20,203 bases of DNA, from NCBI GenBank assembly GCA_937915735.1, contig CALGGS010000205.1, positions 1 through 20,203 on the forward strand. The letters run 5' to 3'. The notes beneath the pieces were generated by a model. It saw nothing but the letters and a program-made list of their open reading frames with translations, was not told where the DNA came from and searched no databases. Shown one piece after another: positions 8,091 through 14,875 of the stretch; position 1 is the first letter of the stretch, and each line of letters begins with the position of its first letter. Position numbers and translations under genes: made by a program. The stretch is from an uncultured Treponema sp. Its GTDB lineage: Bacteria; Spirochaetota; Spirochaetia; Treponematales; Treponemataceae.

Positions 8091-8258
8091 ATGACCCGTG
8101 ATGAATTATTAAAAAACATCAAACCAACAATTGCCGGACTCGTTATGACCGAGGATACGGGATTACAGTTTACTGTTATGTTGCATCCGCTCTTCCCTCC
8201 GCGCAAGGCTTTCTGCTATAATTTATTAAGGAGTCGATATGTTTACTGGAATTATTGA
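8091..8258 (+). CDS. Possible 55-residue ORF or gene remnant at island edge
   Basis: ATG 8091 follows AGGAG (8075-8079) by eleven bases and stays open for 55 codons to TGA 8256-8258, overlapping the first 20 bases of ribE in another frame. The first half (MTRDELLKNIKPTIAGLVM) reads like a normal protein start. The second half crosses the ribE promoter and looks non-coding in style. This suits either a leftover 5' end of a gene cut off when the island inserted or was trimmed, or a chance frame. No family is recognised. Confidence 0.35.
   Translation: MTRDELLKNIKPTIAGLVMTEDTGLQFTVMLHPLFPPRKAFCYNLLRSRYVYWNY
8214..8222 (+). promoter_or_regulatory. Extended -10 promoter of ribE
   Basis: TGCTATAAT is a perfect extended -10 element (TG, one base, TATAAT at 8217-8222). 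A -35 match is poor (TTCCCT, 18 bases upstream), as is common for extended -10 promoters. Transcription would begin near 8229, ten bases before the ribE ATG, and ribE would be uncoupled from the upstream island. AAGGAG at 8228-8233 would then lie at the very start of the transcript. Confidence 0.5.
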
Positions 8259-8886
8259 AGAAATAGGGAAGATAAAAAGAGTGTCGCTTTCCGGGAAATC
8301 CGGCTCGCTTGAAATTGCCGCAAATGTCGTTCTTGAAGGCACTAAGATTGGAGACTCAATTGCCGTGAACGGAGTTTGCCTTACGGTGACATCACTTTCC
8401 GAAGCAAGTTTTACTGCCGATGTTATGGCAGAAACCTTGCGACGAAGCTCTCTTGGCTCGCTTAGGGCCGGTAGTTCCGTAAATCTTGAAAGGGCTATGT
8501 CAGCGCAAGGGCGATTTGGCGGCCATATTGTCAGCGGTCATATTGACGGAACCGGTAAAATCTCAAAAATGAAAAAAGAAGAAAACGCCGTCTGGGTGTT
8601 TATCGAAGCAAAAGCAGAGATTCTGTCGCTTATTATCGAAAAGGGCTCTGTTGCTATCGACGGAATCAGCCTGACGGTGGTCAGCGTTACTGATTCTGAA
8701 TTTTCTGTCAGCGTAATTCCTCATACATCTAAAGAAACGACCCTTCTTTCTAAAAAAGCAGGGGATTTTGTAAATCTTGAAAATGACATTGTGGCAAAAT
8801 ATGTGCAAAAGTTACTCGGCTCTTCTATCTCGCCTGTTACAACAAGCCAGGCTGACGAAAAAATCCTAAACTGGCTGAAGAGCTAA
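8239..8886 (+). CDS. ribE: Riboflavin synthase alpha subunit
   Basis: Last step of riboflavin synthesis: two molecules of 6,7-dimethyl-8-ribityllumazine dismutate to riboflavin and the pyrimidinedione. 215 residues, the normal length. The start MFTGIIEEIG is the family hallmark, and the protein shows the two lumazine-binding barrels as an internal repeat: SIAVNGVCLTV (40-50) returns as SVAIDGISLTVV near residue 137, and GGHIVSGHIDGTG lies at 94-106. AAGGAG five bases upstream supports the start. No ribD, ribBA or ribH lies in the window, and no FMN riboswitch is seen in the 162 bases upstream. The gene therefore stands alone, converging on the helicase gene with overlapping stop codons. Confidence 0.97.
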   Translation: MFTGIIEEIGKIKRVSLSGKSGSLEIAANVVLEGTKIGDSIAVNGVCLTVTSLSEASFTADVMAETLRRSSLGSLRAGSSVNLERAMSAQGRFGGHIVSGHIDGTGKISKMKKEENAVWVFIEAKAEILSLIIEKGSVAIDGISLTVVSVTDSEFSVSVIPHTSKETTLLSKKAGDFVNLENDIVAKYVQKLLGSSISPVTTSQADEKILNWLKS

Positions 8887-10982
8887 AATCCGGGAACCTT
8901 CGGCGCGGTGAATTTTTTTTTCATCTGCTGGAGCAAATCTATTGCCATTTCTGCGCTGACTTCCTTTTGAGGCTCGTGATATTCAACCAAATGCGGCGGA
9001 ATTTCGTCCAAAAAACGGCTTGGCTGACACTCAACCGAGCTGTTCTGCCTGCGGCGAGTGCGGCAGCTTGAAATAAAAAGCTTGTCGCGGGCACGGGTGA
9101 TTGCGACATAAAAAAGCCGCCTTTCTTCTTCGACGGCAGCGTCTCCGCCTTCATCTACGGCCCGCCCATGGGGAATTAAGCCTTCTTCAGCTCCTGCGAT
9201 AAAGACGACAGGAAATTCCAAGCCCTTTGAGGCGTGAATCGTCATAAGGTTTACTTTTCCAAGATTTTCGTCATCGTCCAAATCATCTCTGGAAAGCAGG
9301 GTGATTCTGTTCAGATAGTTGTATAAAGTCGCTTCCCCTGTGTCAGGATTGTTTTCAAATCGCTCGATTGAGCCAATCAGGCTTTCTATGTTGAGCATTT
9401 TGAATCTGGCCGCTTTTTCAGATTTTGGATTTTCTCCAATCAGATAGTCAAAATATCTGATATTTTCGACCATAGAACGGACTTTTTTTGCCAGCCCGTG
9501 ACCGCCGAGCATGGATTTATTCCCCTCGATAATGTCGACAAAGGCCTTTAGGTTCTGCTTTGTGCTTTCAGAAAATGATTCGTCGGAAGAGGCGGCCGGG
9601 TCAAGAGCGACACCAGAAGAACTTGCCGGAGGCCGTTGCATAAACAAATCCGCCTGCTCGTCAGGTACTTCCAAAAGCGCGTTGATTGCCTGCCAAAGAG
9701 AGCAGGAAAGGTTTTTTGCGATTTCGTTGAGCTTTTCTATTGTCGCCCGTCCAATTCCGCGGCGGGGCGTATTTATGATTCTGAGCAAATTTACATCGTC
9801 ATCATGATTTGAGATTACGCGAAGATAGCTGATTATGTCTTTGATTTCCTTCCGCTGAAAAAAACTTGTTCCTCCGCTCATGGTGTAGGGGATATTTTCT
9901 GCCAGAAAAGATTCTTCCAAAACCCGGGACTGAGTGTTTGCCCGCATAAGAACGCAAAAATCGTCATATTTTCGCTTTTCTGAAACGCAGATTCCCTGAA
10001 TTGTCTCGATGATGAATTCAGCCTCCGCAGTTTCATTATCCGGCATATAAATCTCGATGGGCTTTCCCTCTCCGTTACCGCTCCAAAGTTCCTTGTCTTT
10101 ACGGTTCGTGTTGTGCTTTATGACACCGTTAGCGGCCGCCAGAATCGTTCCCGTAGAGCGGTAATTCTGCTCAAGGCGTATTTCTTTTACATCTTTAAAA
10201 TCCTTTTCAAAATTTATGATGTTCTGGTAGTCCGCACCCCGCCAAGAATAAATCGACTGGTCGTCATCTCCAACGACGGCGATGTTGTTTTCTGCCAGAA
10301 GTCGCATAAATTCGTATTGCTGGTGGCTCGTGTCCTGAAATTCATCGACCATTATGTATTTGTAGCGCTCTTTGTATTTCGCCAAGATTTCCGGATGCTC
10401 ACGGAAAAGCTTAATCGGAAGAGTTATTAAATCATCAAAATCGACCGCATTGTAAAGCTTTAAGCCTTCCTGATAGCCTTCGTAAAGCTCTTTGTACATT
10501 TCATTTTCGCTTGTCCACTGCTTTCGGCCAGTTTTTATATCTGAAATTAAGATTCCAACCTGATAGACATCCAGCGCGTCCGGAGAATAGTGAAGCTCCC
10601 TGCCAGTTTCTTTTATAAGGGCATTTCGGTCAGTTTCATCATAAATCGAAAAATTTTCGCGATAGCCCAGGGCCGCAATTTCCTGCCTTAAAACACGGAC
10701 TCCAAAAGCGTGGAAAGTCGATACCGTAAGAAGAGGGAGTTTTTTTCCTGTAAGCTCCTTGATTCGCTCGCTCATTTCTCGGGCCGCCTTGTTTGTGAAA
10801 GTGAGAGCCAGAATCGCGCTCTGGGGAACTCCCGCATCGAGCATGTGGGCAATTCTGAATGTAATAACACGGGTCTTCCCGCTGCCAGCGCCCGCAATAA
10901 TCAAAATCGCACCGTTAATTGTCATTACGGCTTCGTATTGCTCAGGGTTCAGCTCGTTCTTAAGGTCAGATAAGTCAGTCAT
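8883..10982 (-). CDS. UvrD/PcrA/Rep-type superfamily 1 DNA helicase
   Basis: ATP-dependent 3'-5' DNA helicase of DNA repair and replication restart, 699 residues from ATG 10982. In order: Q motif LNPEQYEAV, Walker A GAGSGKT (31-37), TFHAFGVRVLRQ, VDEFQDT (D213-E214), VVGDDDQSIYSWRGAD, LEQNYRST, TIHASKGLEFPVVFIAG and FYVAITRARDKL, so all SF1A motifs are intact. A longer frame to 11084 would add 34 hydrophobic residues unlike the family and cross into the cobT start, so the internal ATG is preferred. Between LLEVPD and STKQNLKAF lies an Ala/Ser/Pro-rich insertion of about 30 residues that other members lack. The C-terminus is short (KKKFTAPKVPGF) and lacks the longer PcrA tail. PcrA, UvrD and Rep cannot be told apart with certainty here. 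Confidence 0.95.
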   Translation of the reverse strand: MTDLSDLKNELNPEQYEAVMTINGAILIIAGAGSGKTRVITFRIAHMLDAGVPQSAILALTFTNKAAREMSERIKELTGKKLPLLTVSTFHAFGVRVLRQEIAALGYRENFSIYDETDRNALIKETGRELHYSPDALDVYQVGILISDIKTGRKQWTSENEMYKELYEGYQEGLKLYNAVDFDDLITLPIKLFREHPEILAKYKERYKYIMVDEFQDTSHQQYEFMRLLAENNIAVVGDDDQSIYSWRGADYQNIINFEKDFKDVKEIRLEQNYRSTGTILAAANGVIKHNTNRKDKELWSGNGEGKPIEIYMPDNETAEAEFIIETIQGICVSEKRKYDDFCVLMRANTQSRVLEESFLAENIPYTMSGGTSFFQRKEIKDIISYLRVISNHDDDVNLLRIINTPRRGIGRATIEKLNEIAKNLSCSLWQAINALLEVPDEQADLFMQRPPASSSGVALDPAASSDESFSESTKQNLKAFVDIIEGNKSMLGGHGLAKKVRSMVENIRYFDYLIGENPKSEKAARFKMLNIESLIGSIERFENNPDTGEATLYNYLNRITLLSRDDLDDDENLGKVNLMTIHASKGLEFPVVFIAGAEEGLIPHGRAVDEGGDAAVEEERRLFYVAITRARDKLFISSCRTRRRQNSSVECQPSRFLDEIPPHLVEYHEPQKEVSAEMAIDLLQQMKKKFTAPKVPGF

Positions 10983-10991
10983 AGGAAGGTA

Positions 10992-11020
10992 AGTATAAAG
11001 GAAAAGGTAAGAAGTGAGAA
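10992..11020 (-). promoter_or_regulatory. Predicted promoter of the UvrD-type helicase
   Basis: On the minus strand TTCTCA (11015-11020) is followed by a 17-base spacer and TATACT (10992-10997). The -10 is nine bases from the start ATG, so a start site about seven bases downstream would leave a leader of only about three bases. No Shine-Dalgarno sequence precedes the ATG, consistent with a leaderless transcript. Computed by eye. Confidence 0.45.
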
Positions 11021-11030
11021 GTAAACAAGT

Positions 11031-11058
11031 TTGAGTTTTTAGGGAAATATGATATAGT
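11031..11058 (+). promoter_or_regulatory. Predicted promoter of the cobT operon
   Basis: TTGAGT (11031-11036), a 16-base spacer and TATAGT (11053-11058) form a good sigma-70 promoter. Transcription should start near 11065, about two bases from the cobT ATG at 11067, and no ribosome site is present. It lies back to back with the promoter of the divergent helicase gene, within 84 bases. No space remains for a cobalamin riboswitch. Confidence 0.5.
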
Positions 11059-11066
11059 TCTAAAAA

Positions 11067-12164
11067 ATGCAATCTCATATTCAAAAAACAATCTCACAAA
11101 TTTCTCCACTGGACGAAAAAGCGGTTTTAAAAGCAAGGGAATATCAGGCAATGCTGGCAATTCCCCCAGGAAGCTTGGGCGAGCTGCTTAAAATAGGAAG
11201 TCGCCTTTCTGGAATAACCGGAAAGCTGCACAATAGCCTGCCTAAAAAACGGATTATCGTGCTTGCAGGCGACAACGGAATAGCGGAAGAGGGCGTTTCT
11301 TTGACTCCGCAGAGCATTACGATGAGCCAGGCCGTAAATATGACAAAATATCTTACTGGAATGAGCGCTCTTGCAAAGCATTTTGGGAACGAGGTTCAGG
11401 TCGTTGATGTCGGAATCAAATATGACTACGACTGCCCAAAAATTCTAAACAAAAGAATCCGAAAAGGAACAAATTCATTTTTGCGCGGGAAAGCAATGTC
11501 AGAGGAAGAGGCGATTAAGGCGATTGAAATTGGCATTGAGCTTTCTGACATGGCAAAATCTGACGGCGTGAGCCTTATCGGAGTCGGGGAAATGGGAATC
11601 GCCAATACGACAACCTCAACGGCAGTCCTTTCTGTTCTGACGGGGCTTCCCGCTGACGAAATAACGGGGCGGGGAGGAGGACTTACTGACGAAATGCTTT
11701 GTCACAAAAAAGAAGTCATAAAAAAGGGAATTGAACTGAATAAGCCAGATAAAAATGACATAATCGATGTCCTTTCAAAGGTCGGGGGCTTTGACCTTGC
11801 GGCAATGTGCGGAGTTTTCTTAGGCTGCGCAAAAAACAGGCTTCCTGTCGTTATTGACGGCTATATTTCGGTAGTCGCCGCCTTGTGCGCAAGTCGCCTT
11901 TGTCCGGCTTCCTCAGAATTTTTCTTTCCTTCCCACTGCTCCGAAGAAAAAGGCTATAAAATTGCGATTAACGAGCTTTCATTAGAGCCATACTTGAACC
12001 TAAAAATGCGGCTGGGTGAGGGAAGCGGCTGCCCACTGGCATTTGAGCTTATGGACGCCGCCTGCGTAATTATGAACGAAATGGCAACCTTTGAAAAGGC
12101 TGAAATAAACGACGGCTATCTGGACAAAATCAGAAATATTCCAGCCGAAGAGGCGGCTCAGTAG
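11067..12164 (+). CDS. cobT: Nicotinate-nucleotide:dimethylbenzimidazole phosphoribosyltransferase
   Basis: Activates the lower ligand of cobalamin: nicotinate mononucleotide plus a benzimidazole-type base gives the alpha-ribotide and nicotinate. 365 residues. Family landmarks are PPGSLGELL (34-42), AGDNGIAEEGVS, GVGEMGIANTTTSTAVLSVL, GRGGGLTDEMLCHK and GEGSGCPLAFELM. E318 in the last motif corresponds to the catalytic glutamate of the Salmonella enzyme (E317). The distance from the start to GSLG equals that of E. coli CobT, which supports ATG 11067 although no ribosome site precedes it. It is the first gene of the plus-strand cobalamin operon, and the cobU fusion follows after three bases. 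Which base it activates, dimethylbenzimidazole, cresol or adenine, cannot be read from the sequence. Confidence 0.97.
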   Translation: MQSHIQKTISQISPLDEKAVLKAREYQAMLAIPPGSLGELLKIGSRLSGITGKLHNSLPKKRIIVLAGDNGIAEEGVSLTPQSITMSQAVNMTKYLTGMSALAKHFGNEVQVVDVGIKYDYDCPKILNKRIRKGTNSFLRGKAMSEEEAIKAIEIGIELSDMAKSDGVSLIGVGEMGIANTTTSTAVLSVLTGLPADEITGRGGGLTDEMLCHKKEVIKKGIELNKPDKNDIIDVLSKVGGFDLAAMCGVFLGCAKNRLPVVIDGYISVVAALCASRLCPASSEFFFPSHCSEEKGYKIAINELSLEPYLNLKMRLGEGSGCPLAFELMDAACVIMNEMATFEKAEINDGYLDKIRNIPAEEAAQ

Positions 12165-12167
12165 CTT

Positions 12168-13184
12168 ATGGAAAATTATCTTATCAGCGGCGGCGTAAAA
12201 AACGGAAAGTCGTCTTATGCCCAAAGGCTTGCCCTTGAAATGGCTGAAAAAAAAGCAGTCGCGCCCGTCTATTTTGCGACGATGATTAGCCACGATTCAG
12301 AAGACGATGAAAGAATCAGAAAGCACCGCGAGGACAGAAAAGAGCTTGGCTTTGAGACCATTGAGTGCGGAATGAACATTGCCTCTTTTGCAGAAAAAAT
12401 CGCCGGAAGGGTAGTGCTTTTTGACAGCCTTACAGCCCTTGTTCAAAACGAGCTTTTTGAAGGGCGGACTGATTTCTCACCAGAAACGATACGAAAGGAT
12501 TATGAGCGAGTCAGCCAAAAATTGCGGGATGAGCTGTCAGTTTTTTTAGAAAAAGCAGCCTCTGTTATTTTTGTGAGCGACAATATTTATAATGATGGGA
12601 AAATCTACGACGGAGCGACGGAAATATATCGGAAAATGCTTTCCGAAACCGAGCAATTCGTAGCAAAAAAATGCCAGGTGTATGAAATGCTTGCAGGAAA
12701 TAAAAATAAAGTAATAGAAAAGGAAGGGGGAAGTCTCCCCCTCGGCTACAATGGCTCCGCCATTTCCGCCTGCCCCTTCTACGGGGGTACCCCCCGTAAC
12801 GCCCCCATAACGCTTATAATCGGTGGAAGCTATCAGGGGAAAACGGCGTTCGCCAAAGAAAAATTCTCTCTCTCGGACGAAGACATCTGTGTCTGCACAA
12901 GGGATAAAATGCCTGATTTTTCAAAAAAATGTATCAGTCACTGCGAAAATTATGTCGCTTACTGCCTTAAGAATAATAAGGGCGGGGAGATTCTTAGCCT
13001 GCCGCCTCAGAATGACGATGGCTCAGCTCGAATCATTATCTGTGATGATATTTTTTGCGGAGTCGTGCCACTTGATTCGTTTCAGCGAAAGCTTCGGGAA
13101 GAATGTGGTCTTTTTCTTCAGAAAATCGCAAAAAATGCCAGCGTTTACCGTGTTTTTTGCGGAATAGGGCAGAGAATCAAATGA
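12168..13184 (+). CDS. cobU: CobU fused to a second, degenerate CobU-like domain
   Basis: 338 residues against about 180 for ordinary CobU. Residues 1-180 are a full adenosylcobinamide kinase/guanylyltransferase: Walker A SGGVKNGKSS (G8-S15), RIRKHREDR with H53 at the position of the guanylylated histidine, and SVIFVSDNIYNDG. It phosphorylates adenosylcobinamide and transfers GMP to it. Residues 214-338 form a second unit: P-loop GGSYQGKT (219-226), IIICDDIFCGVVPLDSFQRK and the ending FCGIGQRIK, which parallels the CobU C-terminus (VVSGIGVKIK in Salmonella). The RxxHR segment is lost there, so this half may be kinase-only or structural. Stand-alone GGAYQGK proteins annotated CobU-like occur in anaerobic Firmicutes. 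The linker (about 186-212, EGGSLPLGYNGSAISA...) is encoded by a GC-rich hairpin segment. Its stop overlaps the cobC start by four bases (ATGA). No cobS follows. Confidence 0.9.
   Translation: MENYLISGGVKNGKSSYAQRLALEMAEKKAVAPVYFATMISHDSEDDERIRKHREDRKELGFETIECGMNIASFAEKIAGRVVLFDSLTALVQNELFEGRTDFSPETIRKDYERVSQKLRDELSVFLEKAASVIFVSDNIYNDGKIYDGATEIYRKMLSETEQFVAKKCQVYEMLAGNKNKVIEKEGGSLPLGYNGSAISACPFYGGTPRNAPITLIIGGSYQGKTAFAKEKFSLSDEDICVCTRDKMPDFSKKCISHCENYVAYCLKNNKGGEILSLPPQNDDGSARIIICDDIFCGVVPLDSFQRKLREECGLFLQKIAKNASVYRVFCGIGQRIK
12727..12797 (+). repeat. GC-rich palindromic element inside cobU
   Basis: Three hairpins lie within 71 bases: GGGGGA/TCCCCC with a 4-base loop (12727-12742), AATGGC/GCCATT with a 3-base loop (12751-12765), and ACGGGGG/CCCCCGT with a 3-base loop (12781-12797). 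The segment is much richer in G and C runs than its surroundings and falls exactly between the two domains of the CobU fusion, keeping the frame. It resembles REP-type or Rickettsia-type palindromic elements that insert into genes. No second copy exists in this window. Confidence 0.55.
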
Positions 13185-13852
13185 AAAAATCAGAAGAGGC
13201 GGGCGAAGAGCTGAAAAAGTTCGAGATTTTTCTATTTCGTCACGGGAAGACATTGGCAAACGAAAAATCACTTTATTGCGGAAAATCTGACCCGCCTTTA
13301 AGCGAGGGGGGAAGGGAAGAGCTTTTGAAGAAAACGATGCTTCCAGATATTTCAAAGTGCAGGATTGTCACGAGCCCCTTAAGACGGGCAAGCCAAACCC
13401 TTGGCCTTTTGTATCCATCTCTTTCGGCTTTAGCAGAGGTAGATGCTGGTTTTCAGGAAATAGATTTCGGTGATTTTGAAATGAAGTCGTACGAAGAATT
13501 AAAAAACGATGAAAGCTATCAGGAGTGGGTAAAAAAAGAGGTAGACAGAATTCAAGAGTCTGGAAACAAAAAGTGCGAAAATCCCTTTCCCAATGGCGAA
13601 AGTTATGAGCAAATGACCGTTCGTGTGATAAAATCTCTTGAAAATTTGCTGAAAAACTATCGTTCGGTCGCATTATTTACTCATTCCGGGCCAATTTCTG
13701 CTATAATGCAGCATTTTTTTCCTAACGAACAGAAGTCAATTTATGAATGGAAAAGCGATTTCGGTGAAGGTTACAGGATAAGGGGAAAGCTTGTTTCTGA
13801 ATCATCGATTTTTTTTGATTTTTCCAGCATAATATACGAGAAAATTCCATGA
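13181..13852 (+). CDS. cobC: Histidine phosphatase, probable alpha-ribazole phosphatase
   Basis: Branch-2-like histidine (phosphoglycerate-mutase fold) phosphatase, 223 residues. The phospho-acceptor histidine is H21 in LFRHGKTLANE. Following are YCGKSDPPLSEGG, TSPLRRASQT, EIDFGDFE and the second catalytic histidine in ALFTHSGPIS, a complete set. In cobalamin synthesis it removes the 5'-phosphate of alpha-ribazole phosphate, or of cobalamin phosphate after CobS. The start is the ATG overlapping the cobU stop (ATGA at 13181-13184); an ATG at 13103 in the same frame lies inside cobU and is rejected. It overlaps cbiB by four bases. The function rests on the operon context; the fold alone would allow other phosphatases. 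Confidence 0.9.
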   Translation: MKKSEEAGEELKKFEIFLFRHGKTLANEKSLYCGKSDPPLSEGGREELLKKTMLPDISKCRIVTSPLRRASQTLGLLYPSLSALAEVDAGFQEIDFGDFEMKSYEELKNDESYQEWVKKEVDRIQESGNKKCENPFPNGESYEQMTVRVIKSLENLLKNYRSVALFTHSGPISAIMQHFFPNEQKSIYEWKSDFGEGYRIRGKLVSESSIFFDFSSIIYEKIP

Positions 13853-14841
13853 TTTACGAGCAAATCCTTCGTCACCACGCAGTTTTTTCTCTTCTGACAG
13901 CCTTTTTACTTGATTTTCTCCTCGCTGACCCGTATTTTTTCCCGCATCCAGTGCGTTTAATGGGGAAAATAATTGATTTTCTTGAAAAATCCCTTTTGAA
14001 TCTGCAAAATCCGCCAAAAATTCAAAAAATTAAGGGCTTTGTCCTTGTGATTTTAGTGCTTTTAGCGACTTTTATCTGTTCCCTTGCGCTTCTTTTTTTC
14101 TCAAAAAGAATTCACCCGATTCTCTTTTTGGCTCTTGAAGTCATTATGATTTATCAGTGCATTGCCGCAAAAAGCCTGTATTCTGAAAGCATGAAGGTCT
14201 ATAAAAAGCTCAAAAACAATGATTTACAAGGGGCGAGAAGAGCAGTCTCGATGATAGTTGGCCGTGACACAGATATTCTTGACGAAAAGGGAGTTGCCCG
14301 AGCCTCTGTGGAAACAGTCGCTGAAAGCACGAATGACGGAGTTATCGCCCCGATTTTTTATATCGCTTTTTTCGGTCCAATCGGAGGAATGGTCTATAAG
14401 GCTATAAATACAATGGACTCAATGATTGCATATAAAAATGAAAAATACCTGCATTTTGGTTTTTTTGCCGCCAAACTTGATGATGCGGCCAATTTTTTAC
14501 CCGCAAGGCTGAGCGCAGTACTGATGCTTTTAACATCCTTCGTTCTTCCGGGCTTTAGCGGTAAAAACGCATTGAAAATCTTTTTGCGGGACAGGTTAAA
14601 GCACGCAAGTCCAAACTCAGCCCAAACGGAAAGCGTTGCGGCCGGCGCTTTAGGCTTGCGCCTTGCAGGCGACACGATTTACGGCGGGATTGTCGAGAAA
14701 AAAGACTTTATCGGGGACAAATTGCGCGAAGTCGACTACAAGGATATCTTTCGCTCAAATATTTTAATGTACGGAGCTACGGTTTGTATGATAATTCTGT
14801 GTACGGTTTTACTTACTATAATGCGTATTCTGTCTACCTAA
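13849..14841 (+). CDS. cbiB: Adenosylcobinamide-phosphate synthase (CbiB/CobD family)
   Basis: Integral membrane enzyme that attaches aminopropanol phosphate (or ethanolamine-type equivalent) to adenosylcobyric acid. 330 residues, normal length. Landmarks are LADPYFFPHPVRLMG (25-39), GRDTDILDEKGVARASVET (138-156) with AESTNDGVIAP after it, and AINTMDSMIAYKNEKY. About four to five hydrophobic stretches are visible: near 12-25, 62-85, 90-106, 165-185 and at the C-terminus (VCMIILCTVLLTIM). The ATG overlaps the cobC stop, so it is the last gene of the operon. A gap of 34 bases without a clear hairpin separates it from the convergent cbiG. No cobD decarboxylase for the aminopropanol moiety lies in the window. 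Confidence 0.95.
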   Translation: MIYEQILRHHAVFSLLTAFLLDFLLADPYFFPHPVRLMGKIIDFLEKSLLNLQNPPKIQKIKGFVLVILVLLATFICSLALLFFSKRIHPILFLALEVIMIYQCIAAKSLYSESMKVYKKLKNNDLQGARRAVSMIVGRDTDILDEKGVARASVETVAESTNDGVIAPIFYIAFFGPIGGMVYKAINTMDSMIAYKNEKYLHFGFFAAKLDDAANFLPARLSAVLMLLTSFVLPGFSGKNALKIFLRDRLKHASPNSAQTESVAAGALGLRLAGDTIYGGIVEKKDFIGDKLREVDYKDIFRSNILMYGATVCMIILCTVLLTIMRILST

Positions 14842-14875
14842 AGACGGCGAAAAACTGCCTCCATCAACATATATC

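Noticed and set aside
8077..8238. FMN riboswitch upstream of ribE
   Set aside because: The 162-base region shows none of the conserved FMN-aptamer core and is partly open reading frame; an extended -10 promoter explains it better.
9511..9807. 98-codon plus-strand frame opposite the helicase
   Set aside because: Antisense shadow of a fully conserved helicase gene; no ribosome site or recognisable motif.
10983..11084. 34-residue N-terminal extension of the helicase
   Set aside because: The extension is hydrophobic, unlike the family, and would overlap the divergent cobT start and both proposed promoters.
13103..13180. Upstream ATG for cobC
   Set aside because: It lies within cobU and adds 26 residues absent from the phosphatase family; ATGA at 13181 is the natural coupled start.
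14842..14875. Bidirectional terminator between cbiB and cbiG
   Set aside because: No stable hairpin with a T-run is visible in these 34 bases on either strand.
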